Origin: Lamellibrachia luymesi | Lineage: Eukaryota; Annelida; Polychaeta; Sabellida; Siboglinidae | Length of the DNA: 64,000 bases | Assembly: GCA_009193005.1 (NCBI GenBank) | Contig: SDWI01001588.1 | Coordinates: forward strand, 5,795-69,794 | Direction of reading: 5' to 3' | Shown: positions 1 to 11,128 of the stretch, piece after piece | Position numbering within the stretch: the stretch's first letter is position 1 | Layout: each line of letters begins with the position of its first letter | Made by a program: the position numbers and the translations under genes | The notes under the pieces: model-generated | Told to the model about the DNA's origin: nothing | What the model saw: the letters and a program-made list of their open reading frames with translations, nothing else | The model's database searches: none

Positions 1-585
1 TATAAGGAGAAACAGCTAATTGTACCCCTGTACAAAGCAATAGTTAGACCACATTTGGAATATTGTATTCAAGCATGGAGGCCATATCGTAAAAAGCTAT
101 AAATAATACAACGAAGAGCAACTAAAATGATTCCAGAATTGAGAGACCTTAGTTACAACGAAAGTCGACTATTACAGTGTGGTTTGACAACACTAGAGAC
201 CAGGAGACTAAGAGGAGACCAAATAGAAGTGTTTAAAATAGTGAATGGTTATGAGGATGTTGATAGGAATATATGTTCTTCAAATTTAAAGAAGGCAGTA
301 GAACCAGAGGACACAAGGCAGCATTCATTAGTTAAGGAGCAGTGCAGGTTGGACATGAGAAAGTACTGTTTCTCACAGAGGGTGATAAATGAATGGAACA
401 AACTGCCAAATGATTGTGTTAATGCTAGTAGTGTGAATATGTTTAAAAATGGAATTGACAGATATTTGATAAGGGCGGGCTACACATAGATGATAAAGTT
501 TAAATTGTTGGACTCTCGATAAGCCAATGGCTTCCTTGTCCACTTGCCATCTGGAACTTGTGTTTGGGATGGCAATCTTGTTAAA
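1..585 (+). mobile_element. CR1/L2-type LINE, 3' end (5'-truncated, degraded)
   Basis: Reading from base 1 gives the C-terminal reverse-transcriptase region: VPLYKAIVRPHLEYCIQAW, an in-frame stop, then IQRRATKMI, GLTTLETRRLRGD and FSQRVINEWNKLP, ending at 489. The 3' UTR continues to about 585 (GATGGCAATCTTGTTAAAT). A reverse copy of the same 3' end is at 30610-31130. Confidence 0.85.
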
Positions 586-949
586 TCTAAATAGTACAGA
601 TAACCGTGAAACGAATTATTACGGCAGTGACTTATGTGTAACCGACTATGGATCTTCAGAATGAAAATATTGCATGAGCTTCTGCATGGTGATGTGTGCT
701 GATATACAACAAACGTGGATAAAACCGTAAGTAAACCGCCCAGGTGTGTGAACATGACGTCATTGTTTGAGCAAGCAGGTGAACCGACAGTGCCCGGATG
801 TGACCGAGCGACGAAGCATTGTGGAGTTGGACACTTGTTGAGAAGGCGTACGAGGTGGCAACGCAATCCTGTTGCAGTGACACGTAAGTACAGGCTAACG
901 GTAATAAACATATTAATATCTAAATGTTGCACGAATGTGCAAGTATGGC
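586..949. other. No supported gene
   Basis: Unique-looking sequence between the LINE end and the CpG-rich block. Short open frames occur on both strands without recognisable domains or codon bias. Confidence 0.5.
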
Positions 950-1370
950 AGCGGCAGTTTGGTGAACCGGATGCGTCCGCGTCAGCAACGCGGCGACCTT
1001 AGAGCCGGTCTCTCGCCGGCCGGACACGACCGCCTGAGTCAAACCTCCGCCGCGATGACAAATCGAGCTGTGCGTTAATCGAAATTCTGCCGGAAGCCGC
1101 GCGCAAACAGACCCGTCGCATTCCCGGATATCAGCTCACAGTTGATCTGGCGTATGTAACGTGTGGATCGTTTGCTAAGCCGGGTTCGTACATTTTCGGA
1201 TTTTTAGACTGATCCAAGAGTTCGCCCCGAGAAGGAACAATAGCTGCCGCGTCGCGCAAGGTAGGCAGACGACATCTAGGTCACACATTCAAATTGCCTT
1301 CGGAGACGAACGGCGTCGGCATAGTCGCGTCGGGTGAACTCGTCGCAGGAGGTTTGTTTGTTGGATAAAC
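950..1370. promoter_or_regulatory. CpG-rich block, candidate promoter or first non-coding exon
   Basis: CpG dinucleotides are dense (CCGCGTC, GCCGGCCGG, GCCGCGCGC, CCGCGTCGCGCAAG) in a window that is otherwise CpG-poor and AT-rich. CGCGCAAG followed by GTAGGC near 1253-1266 could be a splice donor on the + strand. The L1-like gene 17 kb downstream seems to need an upstream 5' UTR exon, but nothing ties the two together directly. A CpG-rich unrecognised repeat is an alternative. Confidence 0.35.
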
Positions 1371-2540
1371 GGCACAGTAATAACAGAAATGCGATTGTAC
1401 GTGGTGTCTGTATTGATCTGTGATCAAAATTGCGGTTGGAATTCTGGGTAGAAATATGTACAGAATCAGATCTGGGCTAAAGTGTAACAGTGACTCTTAG
1501 ACTGCAGACTAGACAGTCAAGACATCGCTGCATATTATGTGGACTTTAGTCCCGGATGTGCCAATTCTCTAGTAGCTTGTCATATAGACAAGACAACAAC
1601 AGTTGTAAACTGAGATAAACTCTTTTTATTTAATCTAGACTAATATAGAACTAATATATGTGTGCTCTTGGTGGAGACTTCAAACAATGTAGTATACTGA
1701 TCATTTAAGAAATAATAAATAGTGTACTGGCTAAATGGCATCATTTTGCCCCACAACCGGGAGGTCATATCTAACACTGCATATCGGTAGCTAATAGCTA
1801 GGGCATTAAGAGCAACTTTTTGCGGGACTCTAAAAGCTTTATGTCCCATCTACTTGATGTTTGTCAAGGAAAGCATTAAACACGGAGAAATGTGAATCCT
1901 GTTGGGGGTTCATGCAAGTGGATGTGAGTATTGCATTATATATTATTATATATATTGCGACTCAAACAAATTACAATGTATATAGTATTTATGTATCAGT
2001 CTAGTTGTATTTATAAGTTCTGGATGCCCTCTTAGCACCTTGTACATTCAAACCCTGCAACTGCAGTGGTTATCTAGAAGCTTAATCCAGCCACCCTGAA
2101 TTGCCTCTAGGCTACATCCCTGTATCTCATTTAAAAGGGGTTCAGTGAACCACCCTCAGGCTCTTCTGTCCTGCACAACCCTAGGAAAAAATTCTCCATT
2201 GCCCAACTCTGCAAGGGGGTCTAATTACCCCCCTTAGCTTACAAGGAACTGGCTTGGGGACACAATGCTGCCTTTTGTTGCAGTCTTGCTGATGTGACTG
2301 GGCAACATGCATGGTACCCTTCATCTATTTCTGTGCAGTTCAGCTCCAGTTTGTTGAATCTTACTGTATTGTGACTGCTATACAATTACTGCATGGCTTC
2401 ATTTCAAAGAGGCTGTTGGAAGTAATGTCTATTTTTATATTATATGTGTAAACGTGTGTTTCTGCTTAAAATAAACTTGCGCTGAAATAAAATGTTATAG
2501 CAATTGAATATATGTGGCCATAGTGAGAGATTTAAATCCA
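1371..2540. other. Intergenic or intron sequence, nothing recognised
   Basis: AT-rich, with a short TATA-type simple stretch near 1935-1960. No coding pattern seen. Confidence 0.5.
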
Positions 2541-2742
2541 GTTGCCAGCCAGGACACATGTTTATGTCCACAGCTTTTTCAACAGAACCGGAATGGACTA
2601 TCAGAAACAGTTGTTTCTGCTGCCGGCACCTTTGAAACTAGAATGGACAGGCAGATCTAAAGTCCCTGCAGTATTTTGGCACTTGTTGCCAATTTGGCGT
2701 ACTAACCTTCAGGTTGTTGCCGAGTACTTGAGACCAACGTAA
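2541..2742. repeat. Dispersed repeat, copy 1
   Basis: About 200 bp align with 7562-7762 in the same order: GTTTATG.CAACAGC-like, CAGAAC.GGAATGG, GGCAGATCT.AAGTC, TGGCACTT and AACCTTCAGGTT. Divergence is substantial. No terminal repeats or coding content seen, so class is unknown. Confidence 0.5.
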
Positions 2743-3411
2743 TTGAGACCAACGATAGAAAAATACATGATTCAGTGAACTCCTTATTCCTTGTAATCAT
2801 CTAGCTAGGGTGACTCAAAGAAACAACCTGAATGTTTTACTAACTTATTCAGATTAGTCATTGTACTAGTAGATGACTTATGGTTCGCCTGTTCCAAGTC
2901 CTTGTGTGCTGCTGTTGATTAATAACTCTCTTTCAGTCTGTTTGGTAGTCACACATTTGCATGCAAAGTGTGTATGCTTTCGGCTGTTTAAAATACAGCA
3001 TATATGTAATTCTCTCTGTCTGTCTGGGTATCTATTCCACTGCCAGTACTGAAAAACACCACATGCCGTCCATATAAACACGAGGCTTGTGCAGTGAAAA
3101 AAAGTAGGCATTTATTGATTAGACCAGCACACCGAAGCATTTCAGAGAACCTGCAGTGTGTTGCTGGAACGGGGACAATAAATTCTAAGCAAAAGTCTGG
3201 CTCACTAGAAAGAGTTGGCATGCTTTATGTAAAGTTAGAATTGTGAAACCACCAAGTAATTATTGTTTTAGTTTTAATCTGCCACCATCATGCACGCACG
3301 CACAAACACAAAGAAACTATATTATACAGTTATAAATATGTCTGTGAAATCTCATAATTTAACGATACAATTTTGGTTGACATTCTATTTCAACATGTTA
3401 TTTGGGTTGAT
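2743..3411. other. No supported gene
   Basis: AT-rich non-coding sequence up to the hAT MITE target site. It includes a short CACGCACG simple stretch near 3292. Confidence 0.5.
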
Positions 3412-3419
3412 GCTGCAGC

Positions 3420-3728
3420 CAGGGTTGTTTGATTTAAATCATTGATTTAAATCACTCCAAAAAATATATAAAATAATTTATTTATGGTTTTTTTTACTTC
3501 CGGTTTTTTTAATCGCTGATTTATATGAATTTAACACAAATAATTGTTTACAAGCATCGAGATCAACAAAGTTTTGTGTGTTTTTAACACAAAAGCACAC
3601 TTGTGTAGCTGTATTGACACCAGATAGCCTGATAGTCAAATATTTTATGACATTGTGTATACCAGATTTCAAAAAAATCAAATAAATAAAAAATCCGATT
3701 TTTTTTATCATGATTTTTTTCAACCCTG
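3420..3728. mobile_element. hAT-type MITE, 309 bp, with 8-bp target duplication
   Basis: The termini are CAGGGTTG and CAACCCTG, with further inverted similarity inside (ATTTAAATCATGATT-like). The exact 8-bp direct repeat GCTGCAGC flanks the element at 3412-3419 and 3729-3736. An 8-bp target site and CAG-starting ends are hallmarks of hAT transposons. No transposase is encoded. A longer relative is at 23342-24169. Confidence 0.85.
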
Positions 3729-3736
3729 GCTGCAGC

Positions 3737-5675
3737 AGTATATATTGAGTGAGAAATGATGACTCAACTTCAGCAGTCACTGAGGACCAGCCTAGACTGT
3801 CTGTAATGAGAACCAGCCTAGACTGTCTGTAATGCCCAGACTGCATTACTGGCTGTCTAGGTTAGTCCTCCAGTTACAACCATTCATCTCAATCTGTCTA
3901 GGGAAACTTGGATAATGTAAACCTAGTGCTTGTTGTCACAGAGAGAGCCACATGTCCCATTGCATGATGAAGTGAGTAATATCCTTGTAATGGGTTCAAA
4001 CAGGAAACCAGTGTTGTTTGGATGATGACTTTCTGTGAGAAAGTGGATGATAATCTCCAGTTTGTGGCGACTTTGTGGTTGGTTGGCTTTGGAGAATGTT
4101 TACACACTTCATATTGACACAAGACATCACTCAGTAAGATTTATGGCGGGTGTTAAACCTGTTATGGGTCTAATCTTTGTGAAGGACTTGGTGTTTTCCA
4201 GTGCTCTTATCCTGTTCCCCTTGGAGTCCCAGTTCCTGTCATTGTTTGGCCCTGAGTCCCCACATCTACTTATCAGGCCCCTTCATACTCCTGACTCCCC
4301 AGGAAGCTTGCTGAGTTATACATTGTGTCAATACTCTCTAGGTAATCAGAAAAACTCCCCTGCACTAATATTTATTTGACCCATTTTTTATGGTCCATTG
4401 TTGGGTTATAATAATATTGTTGATTAGCCCATTCACCAGGCTGAACACTGACATTCAGGGGCAGAGAAGCAGAAGGGACAGCTGCTTAATAGTAAATAAT
4501 TTACTACATCAATGATAAATACTGCTGGGGCCAGTATAACTGTTTAACAACATGGTTTGCTAATATTTAAAGACAAACACAATAGTGGTCAAAGCCCAGA
4601 CAGTGACAATATTAGTTAATGGCACAGCACATTAACAATGACAAACACGTGGCGCGTACGAACAGAATATCTGAGTTAAAAGCTAGATCTAAGGCTGGGG
4701 GCCTAGGACAATGCAGATCAATGATAAGAGGTCATATTCTAGCTGCTACTGTCAGTGTCTCCAACAGAGCGACATTGGTCCATTCCCATGACTGTGTATG
4801 AAAAGATCAGTGATTGTAATGGATAATGATCGCTGCTGTCATTGATCTGATCTGATACCCAGGGTGCATTAAGGTAGCTAAAATTAACGTGAAACGTGAT
4901 ACACACCACTATAGTGCTTTAGGCAAAGTCTGTGCTAGACAAAGCATTATATATCATTATAAACGCGCGACGTTTATGTTGGGCATTGACCCTTTGTGTT
5001 TACTGTGAATGTCAAATCTGTGTGCTCGATTTAGATTTAGCCTCTCATACAAAACTGTTACTGATTGATTAATTGTACACTAGCTGGGTCATGCATTGTT
5101 AAATTAAAACTAAAGTAATTACACTGTTTTGTTTAAAATAGGAGATGCTGCAAAATATAAAACAAAACATTTAAGATATTTAAAAATTATTTAAATTGTT
5201 ATTGTGTGTCTCGTTTGGTAAGAACATGATATTAATTTATTTTCAATTCCTGTCATCTGAGAAAGTCCATACATGTGGAGTGATATTATGACCTGTCCCA
5301 TTGGGCTACATTGCCATTCGAACATCCAGGAATTGTTTCTCATTCCTAGAATAAGTGTTCTCACCACTTCCAGCGAGGGTTATAAACACTGGTGTCAGAG
5401 ATAATGGTTCCTGAGACAGCTGCTTCAGGCCCAGTGGTCTGTGATATCTTTATGGCCCAGCCTACTTAGGGGGCAGCTGCTCTCTATCTAGGCAGTGTTC
5501 ACTGTACTGCATGTGACATTGATTCTGCCAGTGGTAGAAAGGTGTGTCTCAAAGATTTTCTGGTCAAATGATATATTAATTCACAGGCGTTTTTTGAAGG
5601 ACTCAGACCCTACTATATCTCAGTGGCCTAAATAGGAATAACCCAGAGCATTTGATTTTTTATATCAATGTAGCA
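3737..5675. other. No supported gene
   Basis: Unique AT-rich sequence with a short direct duplication near 3781-3835 (GACCAGCCTAGACTGTCTGT repeated). Open frames are short and lack coding character. Confidence 0.45.
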
Positions 5676-5679
5676 GCAG

Positions 5680-5885
5680 TCTGAGGGGCCACAGCTTAAA
5701 GCTAAGGAAGACGTACTCCCATACAGAGATCTGTAAGCACTTTTTCACAAATCGTGTTATCGACTGTTAGAACTAACTTCCTGAAGAAGTCGTGTCAGCT
5801 CCTACTCTGAACACCTTCAAGAAGAAATTGAGGTCTCTAGGCACAGACCGAAGGAGACTATACAACCAAGTGTACCAAGCAAATA
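5680..5885 (+). mobile_element. LINE reverse-transcriptase C-terminal fragment
   Basis: Translation gives RGHSLKLRKTYSHTEI, KHFFTNRVID, then LPEEVVSAPTLNTFKKKL with a stop in between. This is the usual C-terminal tail of CR1/L2/Jockey-like LINE proteins. It belongs to a subfamily distinct from that at 1-585. Confidence 0.75.
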
Positions 5886-6820
5886 AGTATTATGTATCCT
5901 CTAATAAACAGCAAACTGTGCTGAAATAGTACTAACTGTGGAATGTGTTTGTGGAGTAAGTTTCTTGAGGTAATCATCATATGAAATATCCCATTCCGAG
6001 AAACTGGAAGGTCAGTCCATCAAAGGATAATAATATCTTGTGATATTGTGTAATCTAACTATGATAAGCAGTCTTGTTTGAAGATAACCAGTCCTAGTTG
6101 GAAGTGGACATTGGGCAGTTGGGTGTGACCAATTAGGGCAGTTTCACATACCTTTGTTGTGTATAGTGAGCAGCTGCTAATTTAGAAGCACAAACATTGG
6201 GAGAGTGGTGTGACTGATGTTCCTGTCAGTCACAATTAGACAATCTGCAAATTAGCACTCAGGTTTCTTGCTTGATGGTGTGATGTCTAAGAGCTAAACC
6301 GTTTCTGGTAACCAAATTTATTTGAGCATCCATACTAATAAGGAGGTTTTTTTTTGGGGGGGTTGCATTCCCTGTAAAGTTAAATGTTATCCTCTGTTTT
6401 GCAATGAATGCAATTGTTTATTTTTTATGATTGGCAAAATTAATGTGCTCTTCTAGTAAGTATGCTCATATGTCCCTGACAAATGTGTTCAAATTGAGGT
6501 GGACATGAATATAATTTATAGACAGGGACACATTTATGTGGGTGCCCCTAGCAATGTACGGTTTATGCACCTCTGTGTGCCCACAAAGTCCACGATCACA
6601 CACACATTTTAGTAGCAGAGACTCCTGTGAACTGCTCTGATATCTGTCATAAACGCTAGGTGAATTATCTTGAGGATTGCCACCTGTGACACCAAGACAG
6701 TTACTGTCATAGGAAATAACCACTTCCAAGCTGTGACATGCCTTGTGAATTTAGTACCATTCAGTGATGTCACACCTACCTGTCCTATCCAAACTACATC
6801 CTGGACCTAGTGTTGGAGGC
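5886..6820. other. No supported gene
   Basis: AT-rich sequence with a G/T homopolymer run near 6348-6364. No coding or RNA feature recognised. Confidence 0.45.
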
Positions 6821-6828
6821 TTACTGAC

Positions 6829-6837
6829 GCACGCACG

Positions 6838-6873
<36 letters not shown>
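6829..6873. repeat. CGCA/CA microsatellite
   Basis: ACGC units grade into a pure CA run, a simple sequence repeat. Confidence 0.95.
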
Positions 6874-6876
<3 letters not shown>

Positions 6877-7561
6877 TGGTAGTATTGCTACAAAATCCTG
6901 AAGTTAATATTGTTTTTGTATTGTAGACAAGCACATCTGCTTTAGTGTATTTGCTAGATGACTCATAGCTGCTACAATCCTGGTGATACCAGAAAATGTA
7001 AATTTCTGTTCTGTCCCCTCTTTTAACCTCAAAACTAAATGCTTAATAACAAGTCTCCAGCTAACAAAAATCACTGACACTAGGCAGTAGGTGGCAGCAG
7101 TAAGGCTCAGCCACTGTTGACCATTGTTATTACCCAGCCCATTCTACAAACACAAGCATTGTTTGCTAGACAAAGGGTGTTTTTACTACAGCAGGAAGAG
7201 GCCTCTGGAGTTGGATCAATGCTGGCAGAACAAAGCCTTTGTTGTTTATCTCTGACTCATCATCTGGCTCTGATAAGTGCTCCCTGTGGAACATGGTTGG
7301 CTGTGGCTACTGATGTATACACAATGTGTCCATGTGGATAGAAGCTCCAGGCATGTAAATTCATAAACAGAGCACAGATGCAGGTTGACAACACAAACAT
7401 GTCCACCCAGTTTGAATTATTAATATAAACCATGATTTGCCTGCTCTGTTTGACAGAATCTAGGAGCATGTCAGGCCAGGCCACCCAGTGGTGTATGAAT
7501 TAGGCTGTGTCCTTGCACTATTCTGTGATTTGCCTGCTTATGGTCTTAGTGGGAGATTTAT
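6874..7561. other. No supported gene
   Basis: Unique sequence with short overlapping open frames on both strands and no domain signature. Confidence 0.4.
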
Positions 7562-7762
7562 CCAGGTGCCGGTCAGAACACAGGTTTATGCCAACAGCAA
7601 CTGTGCAGAACTGGAATGGTCAGTCAGAAAGTATTGTGTATGCAGCCACTGTGGAGATTTATCGAACAGGGAGGCAGATCTGAAGTCGCTGCAATGCTCT
7701 GGCACTTATCCCCACATTCATGGTGTAATAACCTTCAGGTTCTTGTTGCATCGAAGTAGACA
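7562..7762. repeat. Dispersed repeat, copy 2
   Basis: Diverged relative of 2541-2742; the order of matching blocks is conserved. Class unknown. Confidence 0.5.
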
Positions 7763-8026
7763 GCCAGACTGCTTCAATATCCAAACTACTACCCACCAAT
7801 TACTTCTATTAGAAAGGTTAGGCCAAATAAAAAATTCCAGTTTCTCAGACCTTTTTTAAGAGTAAATATGGGATGAGTTTTTTGTAGTATACTGATGGAG
7901 GTGTTCGCGACTATCAAGCGTATTTCTTACACCCCTCCGCAGACATGTAAGATCTTGGGTATCACATCTTGCTCTGAAAAAAAATTGTACTTAGAAGACA
8001 ATAAAAAAGTTTTGTGGCACATATTT

Positions 8027-8389
8027 TCAATGATGAGAAACTGGAAATTTTTATAATGCCTTAGATTGAATAAACTTTATCCTGGGTGTGATTCATGTTT
8101 ACTTATAATTAACATTAAATATAATTGATCAAAAACACTCCTGTGGCTCCTCATAGTCCTGAAAGTTGTTTGCCGTTTCACTGAAATATGACAAATGCGC
8201 ATTGGTTAAATACTGTTATTATCAAATCTTTCAAGGGGGTTGTGTTTGAGGACCTCTCTCTCTCTCTCAATGATGAGAAACTGGAAATTTTTATAATGCC
8301 TTAGATTGAATAAACTTTATCCTGGGTGTGATTCATGTTTACTTATAATTAACATTAAATATAATTGATCAAAAACACTCCTGTGGCTC
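8027..8389. repeat. Exact 123-bp duplication at a contig end
   Basis: Bases 8027-8149 recur without a mismatch at 8267-8389, 240 bases later. The second copy is preceded by a CT run and ends at the single N at 8390. Exact identity next to a join suggests an assembly artefact rather than a biological duplication. Confidence 0.8.
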
Positions 8390-8390
8390 N

Positions 8391-9130
8391 TGGGGGGGGG
8401 TACTTGGGGTATTCATCTACACAGACTGGGGTAGTTGTGTACTGGTCCCTGCTCTGCCAAGCATAGGCTGCCTTTGTTGAACAGAATACAGTTAAATCTG
8501 ATAATTACCTGGTGTCTGACCTGGAGTGCAAAAAGGCCAACATTCTATACCCTATGCTCATCTAACAATGCTGAGGTGGTGTATGTTGCGTTGCCACGGT
8601 GATGCCATTCAGACTGCAGTAATACCCCCAGGTGGTGTTCAGTGGGGTGAAACTTGTCTAGAGTTGCATTTCAAAGTAGTTCCAGTGGTGAGATTTAGCA
8701 AGTCATGGAAGGTAGCCAGTCGGGATACCAAGCTTGTAAAGTGAAGTAGCCCAACAGCTTCTTAGGTAGCCCACTTGGTAATCAATACTTCGATGATAGA
8801 AAGTAAGTACTTTGAAGATAGAATGTATGAACGACATCAACAACAAATAAAAACATAAAAATCAAACAGTTTTGAAGCCTTTATTTTCAAGGCAGGATCA
8901 GTACAATGTAAAACATAATACTGAATAAAATACAGTATGCAACTGTACACATGTGACAGATTGTTGTTTTCATAACATGGTATACCAACAGTCTACGCGA
9001 AAAGTCTCCAAGCATCACAGGACTTCAGGTCATGTGAACTGAACAGTTTACAGGACTTGCTGATTTTTCACAGGACTTGATTTTACCTCCATAAAATTAT
9101 ATTTCTAAAATGGTGTCATGCACACCACGT
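8391..9130. other. No supported gene
   Basis: It begins with a G run after the N. It contains AATAAA-type and AT-rich stretches but no coding signal. Confidence 0.4.
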
Positions 9131-9182
<52 letters not shown>

Positions 9183-9216
9183 TGCCACTTTATATAATAT
9201 ATATATATATATATAA
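9131..9216. repeat. AT microsatellite with foldback half
   Basis: A (TA)n run to 9180 is followed by GGTGCCACTTTATATAATATAT...AAAGTTGCACCAC, so GGTGCCACTTTATA and its inverted partner flank a second AT run and can form a hairpin. Confidence 0.85.
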
Positions 9217-10800
9217 AGTTGCACCACACAGCACCAAGACTATTAACATGACTTATTATTTCAGTGTAGAATGACCGTTCAGTTACATGTTGAGCGTCGT
9301 TTTTTTTTATGGTTAACATAAATGCGATATAGCCAGGACAACTCTTTTGAGATGTTTAATAACATTCCGTTTATTTTTGCTGCGTCTAAAATACTGCAGC
9401 TCCATAAATATTTTGAGGCGCCATGCGGGCCTCTGTAGTCCAAAATTTAAGTTGCCGGAAGGCATTTTTGGGCACCATTGGCAACTGCTAAATTTCACCC
9501 CTGAGTTCCATCATGTATTATGTGGAATGTGAAACCCCGGAGGTTAGATAACAAAGGGTTGTAGACATTCAACCAGTGTTTTTTTTTTGAGGTTAGCTCA
9601 AAGGGGCAAAATCTGCTCTTTTACATTTTTTTGCAAACAGTTTACCATAAAACTAATATTTTTATTAGGTCCATAGATGCACCGTGACAGTTCAATCCAA
9701 ACTATTTATTCTGTCTAATGCCATTGAATTAATTTTTTTTATTATTTCTTAGATAATACAATATTACTAAGTAAAAATTAGTAACATTTCTTAAACAAAA
9801 AAGAACATGCTATCGAAATTCTATACCTTTTTTTTAAGGTGAAATTCATGTAGCTGAAACAAATCACAAATCAGTTTCTTTAAAATATTTTTATTAACAA
9901 GTTTGGACATTTTAATTTATGTTTAAATTTTGTTAGTAAATATTTCATATCTCATATTGGCAGAGTGGGATATCGTGAATGTAGGAAATTTGCCCTTATG
10001 AAAGGCAGTAAAAACAGTTTGCAATGATACAGACTGGGTGAGGATATGCACATTTTGGAGTCACACTCGGAAGTCTGGATCTGCTGATAATTAAAATAAT
10101 GGCAGTTGTCATTATCCATCATTATTGCACAGGATTACCAGTGACACTGTTTTGATAGGGCATGTGATGCATAAAATGCCATAGTATTGGCTACTCTTAT
10201 GTGTTAGATGACATTCTGGTTTTTAGGTGGGATCGTGCAGATTTCTGTAAAAAATATTTCTCGAATTTGTAACTTCCAGGACATTTTTTTGTAGGTGTAA
10301 ACTTTAGCTGTGCATGGAAATTATACACTTTTTGTAAAATTGTATAATTTATTTTGGTAGAGGTAGTGACACATTTGTCATATTTCCTGCATGACAATAT
10401 GACAGGGCATGCTGCAGAATTAATTGGCTATTAAAATATTTTTTACTGTATTGCGTCAGAGCCAAGACACTTAAAGGCGAATGGGCAGTAGTTATGAGCC
10501 TCTAGGTATTTAATTTATTCAAAGTGCAGTTTGTGATGCATGGCCATGTTCTTACACAACACTTGGCCCCAGTTCACCCAGGAGAGGTTCTATTGGACTA
10601 ATGAATAGGCAGGACCAGACACCCTATTGAGAACATGGGAGACACCTACAGGGTTAAAGCTGCGGTCTGACATGACTCATAGCTGCTGGCCTCACATTGT
10701 TTGTCAAGGCCTACCCAGCTTGTGTGCCATGAATGCCATTGATCAGTGGCAGATACAGCTTTTTATGTGTGGGCTAGAGTTGACTGGCCTCTCTAGTTTG
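9217..10800. other. No supported gene
   Basis: Very AT-rich sequence with poly-T and poly-A tracts. Short open frames only. Confidence 0.45.
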
Positions 10801-10805
10801 TCACA

Positions 10806-11128
10806 GTAGGGGGTGCTGTGGTGTAGTAGTTAGGAGGATGTATTCGAGGTTCAAATCCTCTGTATGCAGTTTCGGAGCTTGGGCATTTTCGCTCACTACA
10901 AATTGTTTCAGTTCACCTAGCTGTATGAATGTAAATGAGTACCAGGCTATATGCTCTGATGGATACATAATGTGTGTGTAAGCGAATAGTGTTTGCACAG
11001 TAATTGCGGTATGGCTGAATACTTGCCAGAGGAGTCCAGTTGGTGTTGAAATAAACAGGTCTGCTGGGAATTAAATCTAAAGAGCATTGAGCAGCCACAA
11101 GAACTGGATACTCTGCTTTAAGAGAACT
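10806..11128 (+). mobile_element. tRNA-derived SINE
   Basis: The head looks like a tRNA: GTGGTGTAGTAGTTAGGAGG (A-box-like) and GAGGTTCAAATCC (B-box). The body contains TTCACCTAGCTGTA, AATGAGTACCAGGC and the tail ACTGGATACTCTGCTTTAAGAGAA. The second copy at 32531-32848 shares head, body and tail. Confidence 0.8.
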
